In this document: piece after piece, positions 31,483 to 39,880 of the stretch
Layout of the letters: each line of letters starts with the position of its first letter
Position numbering within the stretch: the stretch's first letter is position 1
From: Bin87 sp965208015
GTDB lineage: Bacteria; Chloroflexota; Dehalococcoidia; Lucifugimonadales; UBA3495
DNA: 64,000 nucleotides
Assembly (NCBI GenBank): GCA_965208015.1
Contig: OZ242308.1
Span: 496,001-560,000 of the forward strand
Direction of reading: 5' to 3'
Made by a program: the position numbers and the translations under genes
Notes under the pieces: model-generated
The model's input: the letters and a program-made list of their open reading frames with translations, nothing else
Database searches by the model: none
What the model was told of the DNA's origin: nothing

Positions 31483-31692
31483 TTACGCCCGGTCAAACTC
31501 CTGTCTGCTGATGCCCAGGTCCCTGCGGATCCCGTGGATGGTTCCCGTGGCAAGATCCCGATTGCCGTGTCTTGGAACCGTGGTTTCCCGGTCATTGGCC
31601 GGGTTGATCCAGATTTCGTGCGCTCCCCCAGCCTGACGGTGAAAAGAGCATCCCAATCTTCTCAGTTTCCTGGTCAGTTCCCGGTAGGTCAT
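31483..31692 (-). CDS. hicA: HicA-like toxin
   Basis: 69 residues: MTYRELTRKLRRLGCSFHRQAGGAHEIWIN, VPRHGNRDLATGTIHGIRRDLGISRQEF. The canonical HicA fold with catalytic His in GGAHEIW. It overlaps the HicB stop by 4 nt. Unrelated in detail to the HicA at 12302, so the window has two separate Hic systems. Confidence 0.88.
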   Translation of the reverse strand: MTYRELTRKLRRLGCSFHRQAGGAHEIWINPANDRETTVPRHGNRDLATGTIHGIRRDLGISRQEFDRA

Positions 31693-31934
31693 ACGGCTAT
31701 GGAGATGCGTCCCTTGCCAGATTGGGACCGGACTATCCCCTCGGGCAACGGTTTGCCTCGCTCTTTGTAGGACAGAATGAATTGCTCGGCCACCGTGGCA
31801 AGCTCAGACAGGGCGCTGGAGGCGGTCTCTCCCCACGCTCGGCACCCGGGCAGGTCGGGCGTCTCAGCCATGTAAAGCCACCCCTGGTCTGCGCAGGGTT
31901 CGTGCATGACGCAATCCAACTGGTACAGTTCCAT
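31689..31934 (-). CDS. hicB: HicB-like antitoxin
   Basis: 81 residues: GWLYMAETPDLPGCRAWGETASSALSELATVAEQFILSYKERG is the HicB fold (DLPGCRAWG-ET turn then helix). Here the antitoxin gene precedes the toxin. Confidence 0.85.
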   Translation of the reverse strand: MELYQLDCVMHEPCADQGWLYMAETPDLPGCRAWGETASSALSELATVAEQFILSYKERGKPLPEGIVRSQSGKGRISIAV

Positions 31935-31951
31935 TTAGATCTCCCGCGACG

Positions 31952-32029
31952 GAACGGCTCCAATCCTGATGATCCCCAAATCCCGAAAATAACGTCACCC
32001 CGTACTTGATACGGGGCCTGCTTCTGGCA
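31952..32029. repeat. Family A right half with nested palindrome
   Basis: Right arm only, interrupted by the CCCCGTA-CTTGA-TACGGGG insert (about 31998-32016) at the same place as in the copies at 27161, 45270 and 54732. Confidence 0.75.
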
Positions 32030-32044
32030 ATTCAGGGCGAACCG

Positions 32045-32773
32045 CTACAACACCGGCGGAAACTCGGCCGGATATTCAACGAAGGTCACCCGGGGGCTGG
32101 CCTCGCCCGGTGGTTCTTCCTGCTCTCCCACCACGTAGGGCAATGCCTCCATTTCTATGGCGCGACTGAATATTTCGGCGCGGCGGGCTGCCCGCACCCG
32201 GTCGGTTTCCTGGACCGTGATCGAGATCTCGACGACGGCGTAGATGGTTTCCTTTTCCGGATCTTCCAGGCGCAGGATGCAGTCGGCGTCTTCCAGGTCG
32301 TCGGCTTCATCGCGGGTGATCCGTCCGCTCCGGATGGCCGGGATCAGGATTTCGGCGTCAAAGGTCGGCGACGGCGGTCTGCCGGAGTGGAGTACCGTGC
32401 CCATCTCCATGCGATGCAGCCGTCGTATCAGTCGTCGCGAACGGTCTATGGCACATGCCTGGTATTCATAGCCGCTGAGCCTGCCGATATGGCCGGACAC
32501 CTGGGCCAGCCCGGTCCGGAGATCGTCCACGTCCTGCTCGATCCGAGCCTGCCCGTCCTTGAGATCGGACACGTCCTGCTCCACCCGGGTGAAGCGGGCT
32601 GGGAGCTTCAACAGCTCCTCGGTGAGGATATCCCGGCGCAGCTCCTCGCGCAGACCGTCGCTGCCCCGGATGAGCCGGAGCACCCATTGGCGCAGTTCCT
32701 CCTGCAAATCAGGGCTCTGCTCAACGGCGTTCATCATATCCCGCAAGCTGCTGGCGCTGGGCTGGGTCATCAT
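32045..32773 (-). CDS. Coiled-coil protein with PD-(D/E)XK-like C-terminal domain
   Basis: 242 residues, same plan as 24879 and 45439. The N-terminal segment (SPDLQEELRQWVLRL..LLKLPARFTRVEQDVSDLKDGQARIEQDVDDLRTGL) is a coiled coil. The C-terminal segment has RDEADDLEDADCILRLED and TIYAVVEISITVQETDRVRAARRAEIFSRAI (D..ExS pattern). ATG 32773 (or 32770) follows GGCAGGTGACG; the open frame up to 32887 is repeat-derived and rejected. Confidence 0.7.
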   Translation of the reverse strand: MMTQPSASSLRDMMNAVEQSPDLQEELRQWVLRLIRGSDGLREELRRDILTEELLKLPARFTRVEQDVSDLKDGQARIEQDVDDLRTGLAQVSGHIGRLSGYEYQACAIDRSRRLIRRLHRMEMGTVLHSGRPPSPTFDAEILIPAIRSGRITRDEADDLEDADCILRLEDPEKETIYAVVEISITVQETDRVRAARRAEIFSRAIEMEALPYVVGEQEEPPGEASPRVTFVEYPAEFPPVL

Positions 32774-33179
32774 CGTCACCTGCCGACCATTATACAAAAT
32801 GCGCGCCGCCACCCACGCCGGCCAGAGCGGGGCCTTTTCAAAGTCAATCCGTCGTTCCCGCGAAAGCGGGAACCCAGAAGTCGCCATTCACAGCGGACCC
32901 TGGATTCCTGCTTTCGCAGGAATGACGATCTGATCGCGTAAAGGTTGCCACAGCGATTTTGAAAAGACCCTGCGGCCAGAGGGTGAGAGGCGCTCGCGCG
33001 TATCCGGATTGCGGCGGGTAAACGTCAGAATCAGAATTCGCGGGATTTTATAATTTGGCAGGATATGGAGAGCTCCATCACAAAACGGTCCCAATCCTGA
33101 CAATCCGTAAATCTTGAAAATCCTGATTCTGACAACTTCCCCACCGCAATCCGGTACTCGTTGACGATGCCATAGTGCA
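32774..33179. repeat. Repeat-filled gap
   Basis: Two family B hairpins (about 32850-32876 and 32900-32926) and a full family A copy (33024-33133). No gene recognised. Confidence 0.7.
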
Positions 33180-33479
33180 TCAGCGACTTTCCTCCTCCTT
33201 GCGAAGGCGGCGGGGACTGCGAACGCGCCCGAACCGTGAATGATGCCGGTGAATGCAGTGCATAACCGCCTCTGGCCGTCGCTCCCGCAGTAGGCGCGTC
33301 AGGACAGCCTCGTTTTCACCGATTTCATAATCGCCGGTGAGGATGTCAATCAGCACGTATTTGTCCTCGTCGGCCGGCGTCATCTTGGGGCGGATCCTGG
33401 CCTCGTAAATCACGTGGGCGCGCCGTTCCTGCTCGGCGTAGGGAATTTCGATGCCCGGGATTCTGCGGTCGGTCGACAT
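33180..33479 (-). CDS. Hypothetical protein with GDYEIGEN motif
   Basis: 99 residues. QERRAHVIYEARIRPKM..DKYVLIDILTGDYEIGENEAVLTRLLRERRPEAV parallels the protein at 23605. Unlike that copy there is no aspartic-protease gene next to it, so it is an orphan paralogue. Basic tail (RFGRVRSPRRLRKEEES). Confidence 0.72.
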   Translation of the reverse strand: MSTDRRIPGIEIPYAEQERRAHVIYEARIRPKMTPADEDKYVLIDILTGDYEIGENEAVLTRLLRERRPEAVMHCIHRHHSRFGRVRSPRRLRKEEESR

Positions 33480-33662
33480 GACTGCCTCCAGCGTGCCGGA
33501 TCTAATGGTTCAGCAGTCATAGTGTACTATGCGTATCGCTCGAATCTGTCATTGCGAGCGTAGCGCGGCAATCTCGCTATCGTGGTCATACTCAGCGCCA
33601 TCCACTCAATCCTGATAAATCCCAAAATCCGGCAAATCCTGCTTCTGACAATCACTCCCGCC
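33480..33662. repeat. Gap with family C and partial family A
   Basis: A family C copy (about 33548-33577) and the right half of family A (33609-33649) ending 13 nt before the methyltransferase start. The repeat is open in the gene's frame and produces a false N-terminal extension (INPKIRQILLLTIT). Confidence 0.7.
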
Positions 33663-36600
33663 ATGCCCTCCTACCCCCACATCCACCGCTACCACGCTGA
33701 CCTCCAGCGCTTCCTCGACTTCGGCGGCTCCGATAACGAGCAGAGCATCCGCCGCGCCTTCGCCGTCTGCCTCGACTCCTACTGCCGCGACCACCGCGAG
33801 AAGCTCGCCCTCGTCGACGAACTCGACGCCGGGGGTTCCTCCCGTAACCGTCCCGACGGCACCGTCAAGGACTCCCTCCGCATGGCCCGCGGCTACTGGG
33901 AGGCCAAGGACACCCACGACGACCTCGACGCCGAGATCCAGGCCAAGTTCAACCGCGGCTACCCCCGGGACAACATCCTCTTCGAGGACTCCCAAACCGC
34001 CGTCCTCTTCCAGAACGGCAACGAGGCCATGCGCGTCGACATGGCCCGCCCGGGCGAGCTCCATCGCCTCATCCGCCGCTTCCTGGACTACGAGCTGCCG
34101 GAGATCGAGGAGTTCCGCCAGGCCCGCCAGCAGTTCAAGGCCGACCTCCCCGCCGTCCTCGAGAGCCTGCGCGAGGCCGTCGCCGACGCCGAGGCCGGTA
34201 ACCCCGACTACCAGGACGCCGCCGCCCTCTTCCTGAACCTCTGCCGCCAGACCATCAGCCCCGACGTCTCCGACGCCGACGTCCGCGAGATGCTCCTCCA
34301 GCACATCCTCACCCGCGACATCTTCCTCCGCGTCTTCGCCGAGGACCAGTTCCACCGCGAGAACAACGTCGCCCGCCAGCTCGACGCCCTGGAAAGCACC
34401 TTCTTCACCGGCGACGCCCGCCGCGAGGCCATCGACCGCCTCCGCCTCTACTACGGCGCCATCGGCCGCGCCGCCGACGAGATCGCCGACTACGCCGAAA
34501 AACAGCAGTTCCTCAAGGCAATCTACGAGGACTTCTACCAGGCCTACAACCCCGCCGCCGCCGACCGCCTCGGCGTCGTCTACACCCCCAACGAGGTCGT
34601 CGACTTCATCATCCGCGGCGCCGACCACCTGCTGCAAAAGCACTTCGGGCGCACCTTGGCCGATGACAACGTGCAGATCCTCGATCCAGCCACGGGCACG
34701 GGCACCTTCATCACCGGCCTCATCAACCATCTGCCGGCCGACCGCCTGGAGTACAAGTACCGCAACGAGATCCACGCCAACGAGGTGGCCATCCTCCCCT
34801 ACTACATCGCCAACCTCAACATCGAGTACACCTACAAGGAGCGCACCGGCCGCTACCTGGAGTTCCCCAACCTCTGCTTCGTCGACACCCTGGACAACAT
34901 GGACTGGCAGGGGGCCAGCGGCGGCGCCGTCACCCGCCAGGGCGCGTTCAACCTCGGCGGCGTCTCCGAGGAGAACTGGATCCGCGTCCAGGAGCAGAAC
35001 GAAAAGAGCATCAGCGTCATCATCGGCAACCCGCCCTACAACGCCAACCAGCAGAACGAGAACGACAACAACAAGAACCGCGAGTACCCCGCCATCGACC
35101 GCCGCATCAGCGAGACCTACATCGCCGCCAGCACCGCCCAGAAAACCAAGCAGTACGACATGTACAAGCGGTTCATCCGCTGGGCGTCGGACCGGCTGGC
35201 GGATGATGGCATTATCGGTTTCGTCAGCAACAGCGCGTTCCTCGATGCTCGCCAGGACGACGGCTTCCGCAAGGTGATTGCCGAGGAGTTCAACGAACTT
35301 TGGGCCATCGACCTGAAAGGCAACGCCCGCACCAGCGGCGAAAGGCGTCGGCAAGAGGGTGGCAACGTCTTTGACGACAAAATCCGCGTCGGGGTTGCCG
35401 TCTATTTCCTGGTGCGCCGCAAGGGTCTGGACGGGTTCAAGGTGTTTTACAACGATGTCCGGCCCTACCTCAAAGCGCCTGACAAGGTCGATTACGTCAA
35501 GGCCAAAACCCTGACCAACTTTGCCTTCACCGAGATTACGCCTGATGCCAATGGGCAGTGGCTCAACCAGTCCGACGGCGCTTTTGCGCAGTTGCTGCCC
35601 TTGGCCAACCGCGAGACCAAGCTCGCCAAAACGGTTGCTGACGAGGAGGCGGTGTTCGGGCTGTTCTCACTCGGCATTGCTACTAATCGTGACGAATGGA
35701 CTTACGATTTCGATTTCGACACGCTAGCGAACAAAGTGTTGTTCTTCTCAAATGTTTTCCGGGAAGAAAGGGAACGGTACGAAAAAGAAAGACCTGATAC
35801 CGCTGATTTGAGCGATTGGGTCAACAGATCAATAAAATGGACCTCCGAACTGGAAAGCCATCTTGCGAAGGGCGATTCGGTGCATTTTTCAACCGCAGAT
35901 ATGACCCGTGCCATGTACCGCCCGTTCGTTGCCAAACATTGTTACTATGCGCCTATCGTTACTCATCGACGGTATCAAATGCCCCAAATTTTCCCGCACC
36001 AGCAAATTGCTGATAACCCTACAATCAATTTCGCTGCGCGGCATCGGTCTTTCTACGCCTTGGCATCAAACAAACTGGTTGACCTGCATTTCGTTGGTGA
36101 CAACCAATGCCTCCCCCTATACCGCTACACCCCCGACGGCGAGCGGGTCAGCAACATCACCCAGTGGGGCCTAAGCCGGTTCCGCGAGCATTACGGCGAC
36201 GACGGCATCACCGCCGAGGACGTATTCGCCTACGTGTACGCCATGCTCCACGACCCGGCCTACCGCCAGCGGTTCGAGATCGACCTGCGGCGGGAGTTTC
36301 CCCGGGTCTATTTCCAGCCGGATTTCGCCTGGTGGGCCGGCAAGGGTCGGGAACTGCTGGATCTGCACCTGGGCTTTGAGACGGCGGAGCCCTATCCCCT
36401 GCACCGCAACGATGTAGGGGCGACCGGCCGGTCGCCCCTACCCGCCGCAACGACGCCCAAACCTATCCTCCGCTCCGACAAGGAGCGGGGCATCATCCGG
36501 CTGGACGAAGAGACCACGCTGGCCGGCGTCCCCAATGAGGCGTGGTGGTACGAACTGGGCAGTCGCTCCGCCCTGGAGTGGGTCCTCGACCAGTACCGGG

Positions 36601-36917
36601 AGCGCAAGCCCCGCGACCCCACGATACGGGAACGGTTCAACACCTACCGCTTCGCCGACCACAAGGAGCGCGTCATCGACCTGCTGCGGCGGGTGTGCAC
36701 CGTCAGCGTGAAGACGTATCGGATTACGGATTACGAGCTGGATAGGTGGACGGAGATTGACCCGGACGAGGGGCTTGAGTTGCGGCCTGAGTTTTTGGTA
36801 GAGATGCTGCAAGACGAACGTAGAGACAGAGCGGCCGGCCGCGCCAGGATGCCCGATGAAGATTTCGCCAATCTGGAGGAAACCGTCAAAGGGTATGGCC
36901 TCTACCCATTTTCGTAA
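33663..36917 (+). CDS. Type ISP-like N6-adenine DNA methyltransferase lacking the helicase domain, with in-frame repeat
   Basis: 1084 residues. SAM motif I ILDPATGTGTFITGLI is near residue 341 and catalytic NPPYNAN near 456, followed by the target-recognition region (ENDNNKNREYPAIDRRISETY...). The N-terminal 300 residues are helical coupler; no DEAD-box motifs are present, so it is the modification half of a type ISP-style enzyme without translocase. A perfect family E palindrome at 36414-36441 is translated (about residues 917-927, DVGATGRSPLP). ATG 33663 is preferred to 33582, whose extension is a repeat. No restriction gene is adjacent; it may be solitary or work with distant genes. Confidence 0.85.
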   Translation: MPSYPHIHRYHADLQRFLDFGGSDNEQSIRRAFAVCLDSYCRDHREKLALVDELDAGGSSRNRPDGTVKDSLRMARGYWEAKDTHDDLDAEIQAKFNRGYPRDNILFEDSQTAVLFQNGNEAMRVDMARPGELHRLIRRFLDYELPEIEEFRQARQQFKADLPAVLESLREAVADAEAGNPDYQDAAALFLNLCRQTISPDVSDADVREMLLQHILTRDIFLRVFAEDQFHRENNVARQLDALESTFFTGDARREAIDRLRLYYGAIGRAADEIADYAEKQQFLKAIYEDFYQAYNPAAADRLGVVYTPNEVVDFIIRGADHLLQKHFGRTLADDNVQILDPATGTGTFITGLINHLPADRLEYKYRNEIHANEVAILPYYIANLNIEYTYKERTGRYLEFPNLCFVDTLDNMDWQGASGGAVTRQGAFNLGGVSEENWIRVQEQNEKSISVIIGNPPYNANQQNENDNNKNREYPAIDRRISETYIAASTAQKTKQYDMYKRFIRWASDRLADDGIIGFVSNSAFLDARQDDGFRKVIAEEFNELWAIDLKGNARTSGERRRQEGGNVFDDKIRVGVAVYFLVRRKGLDGFKVFYNDVRPYLKAPDKVDYVKAKTLTNFAFTEITPDANGQWLNQSDGAFAQLLPLANRETKLAKTVADEEAVFGLFSLGIATNRDEWTYDFDFDTLANKVLFFSNVFREERERYEKERPDTADLSDWVNRSIKWTSELESHLAKGDSVHFSTADMTRAMYRPFVAKHCYYAPIVTHRRYQMPQIFPHQQIADNPTINFAARHRSFYALASNKLVDLHFVGDNQCLPLYRYTPDGERVSNITQWGLSRFREHYGDDGITAEDVFAYVYAMLHDPAYRQRFEIDLRREFPRVYFQPDFAWWAGKGRELLDLHLGFETAEPYPLHRNDVGATGRSPLPAATTPKPILRSDKERGIIRLDEETTLAGVPNEAWWYELGSRSALEWVLDQYRERKPRDPTIRERFNTYRFADHKERVIDLLRRVCTVSVKTYRITDYELDRWTEIDPDEGLELRPEFLVEMLQDERRDRAAGRARMPDEDFANLEETVKGYGLYPFS
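36414..36441. repeat. Family E perfect palindrome inside the methyltransferase
   Basis: 28 nt, two 14-nt arms (GTAGGGGCGACCGG / CCGGTCGCCCCTAC) with no loop, in frame with the gene. The same family is intergenic at 16384. Confidence 0.85.
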
Positions 36918-36920
36918 ATC

Positions 36921-37030
36921 ATCAGAATCAGGATTTGCGGGATTTTATGATTTGGCAGGATTTGGAGAGCTCCATCATGGAACGGTTTCAATCCTGATAA
37001 TCCTCAAATCTTGAAAATCCTGCTTCTGAC
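36921..37030. repeat. Family A palindromic repeat
   Basis: Full copy starting 4 nt after the methyltransferase stop. It abuts a truncated RelE gene end. Confidence 0.85.
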
Positions 37031-37041
37031 GAATAACCATT

Positions 37042-37077
37042 CGACGAGTCCAGCACCGCAGCGAGGCGTACCGGTGA
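37042..37077 (+). pseudogene. RelE toxin 3' remnant
   Basis: Encodes VQHRSEAYR-stop, matching the VEHRSEAYR-stop end of the intact RelE at 38997. Everything upstream was replaced by the family A repeat. Confidence 0.65.
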
Positions 37078-37123
37078 CGGCAAGCGCCGGCGTAAAGGTG
37101 CCGCTTTCATTGGAGAAGCGATT

Positions 37124-37351
37124 ATGCAGGGCATGGATTTCGACCGGGTTGCGCCCGGTGAGTTCGGGCAGCGGCCCGGGCAATTCCCTTGGGAATATGG
37201 CCACCCGATACTGTTCGACGACCGCGACGAGAACGAATGGGAGACCATGGCACTGGAAGCCTTCAACTCCTACTATGGCGAATCCGATAATGATCCTGAA
37301 TACCAGGCTTGGTTAGCCTCGTTGCCCGACATTCGTGAGCAGAGAGAATAA
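37124..37351 (+). CDS. Probable MazE-type antitoxin
   Basis: 75 residues: MQGMDFDRVAPGEFGQRPGQFPWEYGHPILFDDRDENEW, then an acidic helix ending LPDIREQRE. No domain recognised. It is called an antitoxin from position: its stop is 2 nt before the start of a disrupted MazF/PemK gene. GGAG precedes the ATG. An orphan hypothetical is the alternative. Confidence 0.5.
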   Translation: MQGMDFDRVAPGEFGQRPGQFPWEYGHPILFDDRDENEWETMALEAFNSYYGESDNDPEYQAWLASLPDIREQRE

Positions 37352-37353
37352 CC

Positions 37354-37700
37354 ATGGTTGGCGATATCGTCATTGCAAAGTCTATCCCGGCGGGAATTGT
37401 CAGAAGCAGGATTACCATGATTAGAGGATTTTCGGGATTTGTGAACATCCTGACAATCTCAAAATCCGGCAAATCCTGCTTCCGACAATGACTTCGCACA
37501 AGCCCTGAAGCCCGATACCGCACCGCAGAGCGATACCCATCAGCGCAGCTGATTTGGTGGCCGGAAGTTTGGACCCGGACAGCAAGGTACGCCCGGACCG
37601 GCTGGCTACCTTTGTCGAAAGCAGATTCGGCAATACCGTCGCCCGTCTCACCGACGCCAAAACCGCGGAAATCCTGGCCGCGGTGAAGGCGCTGTTCTGA
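37354..37700 (+). pseudogene. MazF/PemK toxin gene split by a family A repeat
   Basis: The 5' part encodes MVGDIVIAKSIPAGI, the MazF/PemK beta strand, and is then interrupted by the repeat at 37399-37486, which leads to a TGA. The 3' part (37539-37700) encodes SAADLVAGSLDPDSKVRPDR and ends ARLTDAKTAEILAAVKALF-stop, the characteristic MazF C-terminus (S-x-VRxDRL). The central section is missing, so the toxin is inactive. Confidence 0.7.
37399..37486. repeat. Family A repeat inside mazF
   Basis: GTCAGAAGCAGGATTACC to AAATCCTGCTTCCGAC, 88 nt, a slightly shortened unit. It lies between the two halves of the toxin gene. Confidence 0.8.
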
Positions 37701-37769
37701 TTCCGTCCGGCGTCATTCCCGCTACAATAGGCGCGCTGGACAATGTGCTATAGCAAAGCGAGGGGCATT

Positions 37770-38249
37770 ATGACCGCTGAAACCACGCCGACACCGAAAA
37801 CCACGGGCGAATTGACGTTGGCGGAACTGCTGACACTGCTCCGTGAAACCGTTGCCGAAGCCCTGGGCGGGATCGTAGGCTACCCCGATGCCCAGCTGGA
37901 GCCGCGCCCGGACGCGGGCGCAGCTGCGGAGCCGGAGGCCGGAGCGGATGGCTCCAAGGCGGCCCATCCTGCGACCGGTTCGCGGGTTCGGATCGTGGAC
38001 GATGAAGCCGCAGTTGCAGCAAAAATGGCGCGCAAGGTGAGCGACCTGTCGGTTGACGATCTGGAATGGTGGGTCTATTACATCGTCGATGAAGTGGGGG
38101 AAGAGTTGATCGGCGACCCGGACGCGGGTCTGGAGTTGAGCGCCTGGGCGCAGGAACAGTTGGCCCAGTCAGACGCCGACCGGGCAGCGGGCACACTGAA
38201 GACCATCCCTCTGGAAGAAGTGGCCCGACGCCTTGGGTTGTCCGAGTGA
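37770..38249 (+). CDS. Antitoxin of a RelE-type pair (copy 1)
   Basis: 159 residues: LTLAELLTLLRETVAEALGGIVG, a variable Glu/Pro/Ala linker, then VSDLSVDDLEWWVYYIVDEVGEELIGDPDAGLEL and a final TIPLEEVARRLGL. Copies at 38536 and 39325 share these blocks. The identity as antitoxin rests on the overlap with RelE-type genes. GAGGGG before ATG 37770. Confidence 0.75.
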   Translation: MTAETTPTPKTTGELTLAELLTLLRETVAEALGGIVGYPDAQLEPRPDAGAAAEPEAGADGSKAAHPATGSRVRIVDDEAAVAAKMARKVSDLSVDDLEWWVYYIVDEVGEELIGDPDAGLELSAWAQEQLAQSDADRAAGTLKTIPLEEVARRLGLSE

Positions 38250-38507
38250 TGTACCGCATAGTGCTGACTGACCGCGCTGATGATGACCTATCGCGACTGG
38301 ATCGGGGTGTGGCGAGGCGGGTCAACAACCGACTGGTCCGGCTGGCCGAGCACTGCGACTCGTTTAACCATTACGCCCTCACCGGCCCGCACGCTGGAAA
38401 GTTCCGGCTGCGCGTTGGCGATTACCGAGCTTTGTACACCATCGACCGGGAGGGAGAACCGCCAAATAGTGGTGGAAACAATCGGCCACCGCAGCGACGT
38501 GTACTGA
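38249..38507 (+). pseudogene. RelE-type toxin with frameshift
   Basis: MYRIVLTDRADDDLSRLDRGVARRVNNRL..YALTGPHAGKFRLRVGDYRALYTIDRE is RelE. At about 38450-38456, in a G-rich run (GGGAGGGAG), the frame slips by one. The correct end (RQIVVETIGHRSDVY-stop, 38505-38507) is in the other frame. One extra base explains it. The antitoxin upstream is intact, so this is an antitoxin left with a dead toxin (unless sequencing error). ATG 38249 overlaps the antitoxin stop; GTG 38246 is possible. Confidence 0.75.
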
Positions 38508-38535
38508 GGCAATCAACCTTAAGGACAAAGGCGCT

Positions 38536-38997
38536 ATGACAACAGAAGCGGCGCAAACGGTAGCCGACTTGACCATCGCGGAGTTGGTGGCGCTGCTCCG
38601 CAAAACCGTTGCCGAATCTCTGGCCGAGATAGTGGGTTGCACGTCTGATCAGCAGGAACCATGCCAGGGATCAGGCTCGGAAACCGATCCGAAGGCCGGG
38701 GCGGATGATTCCGAACTCGTCCATCCGCTGGCCGTTTCGCATTTGCCGGCAGACACTGATGGAACCGGCGTATCACCCAAAATGGCGCAAAAAGTGTCCG
38801 ATCTTCCGGTAGCTGACTTTCAGTGGTGGGTGCATTACATCGTCGGAGAAGTGGGAGAAGACCTGATTGGCGACCCGGATGAGGGGCTGGAGTTCACCGA
38901 GGAATTTTTGGCGGGGTTGGACCAGTCCATAGCGGAAGCGGCAGCCGGCAATACTATCCCTGCGGAGGAAGTGTTTCGGCGGCTGGGACTGGACTAG
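38536..38997 (+). CDS. Antitoxin of a RelE-type pair (copy 2)
   Basis: 153 residues, the same layout as the first copy (LTIAELVALLRKTVAESLAEIVG, SDLPVADFQWWVHYIVGEVGEDLIGDPDEGLEF, TIPAEEVFRRLGLD). Its TAG shares a base with the GTG of the toxin (38997). Confidence 0.78.
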   Translation: MTTEAAQTVADLTIAELVALLRKTVAESLAEIVGCTSDQQEPCQGSGSETDPKAGADDSELVHPLAVSHLPADTDGTGVSPKMAQKVSDLPVADFQWWVHYIVGEVGEDLIGDPDEGLEFTEEFLAGLDQSIAEAAAGNTIPAEEVFRRLGLD

Positions 38998-39260
38998 TGC
39001 CGTACTCCCTGGAATTTACGGAAACCGCCGAAAGGGACTTGTCCAGGTTGGACGCAAGGCCAGCGCAACAAGTACGCATTGCCCTGGCCCGCATGGCGGA
39101 GAATGTCGATGCGGTGCGCCATCGCGCGTTGACCGGCCCCCACCATCGCGGCCGGTTCCGCCTGCGGATGGGCGACTACCGGGCAATCTACGAGCTTGAC
39201 CGGGCCAACCGCCGCGTCACTGTACTCCGCGTCGAGCACCGCAGCGAGGCGTACCGATAA
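38997..39260 (+). CDS. RelE-type toxin (intact)
   Basis: 87 residues from GTG 38997: YSLEFTETAERDLSRLDARPAQQVRIALARM, HRALTGPHHRGRFRLRMGDYRAIYELDRANRRVTVLRVEHRSEAYR. All RelE landmarks are present (R-x-R-x-GDYRxIY, terminal H-R-x-x-x-YR). The only complete toxin of this cluster. Confidence 0.88.
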   Translation: MPYSLEFTETAERDLSRLDARPAQQVRIALARMAENVDAVRHRALTGPHHRGRFRLRMGDYRAIYELDRANRRVTVLRVEHRSEAYR

Positions 39261-39324
39261 GGGTGGATGCGGATAGGCGGGCGACAGACACCCCCCGAAG
39301 AGAGTCGGATTTACGGAGGATGCA

Positions 39325-39576
39325 ATGACCACGCAGACGGCGCAAACCGAAACCGAGCAACGGGTAGCCGATATGACCGTAGCGGAACTGCGGAAGTTGA
39401 TCTGGGGAGTGGTGGCAGAGGCGATTACCGATTTGGTTGGTGACCCGGACGAAGGGTTGGAACTGAGTGACTGGGCCCAGTCACGACTGGACCAGGCGAG
39501 CGCAGACCGGGCGGCCGGCGAGCGGCACACTATTCCATTGGAAGAAGTAGCGCGACGGCACGGACTGTCCTTGTGA
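39325..39576 (+). CDS. Antitoxin of a RelE-type pair (copy 3, short)
   Basis: 83 residues: DMTVAELRKLIWGVVAEAITDLVGDPDEGLELSDWAQSRLDQ and TIPLEEVARRHGL. It lacks the linker of the other two. ACGGAGGA before ATG. It overlaps the start of a truncated toxin by 4 nt (GTGA). Confidence 0.78.
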   Translation: MTTQTAQTETEQRVADMTVAELRKLIWGVVAEAITDLVGDPDEGLELSDWAQSRLDQASADRAAGERHTIPLEEVARRHGLSL

Positions 39577-39614
39577 TTTACGGCATAACATTCACCGACG
39601 ACGCCAATAAGGTG
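39573..39614 (+). pseudogene. RelE-type toxin 5' remnant
   Basis: GTG 39573 encodes MIYGITFTDDANK, the first strand of a RelE toxin, then homology ends where a family C-like repeat (about 39637-39665) begins. The antitoxin copy 3 thus has no functional partner here. Confidence 0.65.
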
Positions 39615-39880
39615 CCCTGCTCATTTCACCCGCCCGGTCATTGCGACCGCAGCGCGGTAGTCCCGTTGGCGCTTGAGTCGTCCCGGATGCGGGGGCGTTT
39701 CCCGCAATCAATCAAATCTTGTCCATCCTGTGCATCCATGCAAATTGCCCCCGGCCCGCCGGCGGACATCTCCGTGAGCCACTTCCCCGAAGTTGCATCC
39801 CCCATCCTCCGCGCCCTATAATCGCCAGTTGGCGGTCGCGGAGGGGCACATCATCGCATCGGGCCGCCGGAGGCTTTCCC
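39615..39880. repeat. Gap with families C and D
   Basis: Family C-like copy (39637-39665) and family D copy (about 39720-39745). An ORF through the region is low-complexity and not called. Confidence 0.5.

Noticed and set aside
33582..33662. N-terminal extension of the type ISP-like methyltransferase
   Set aside because: The 27 codons are a translated family A right half; the family begins at MPSYPHIHRY.
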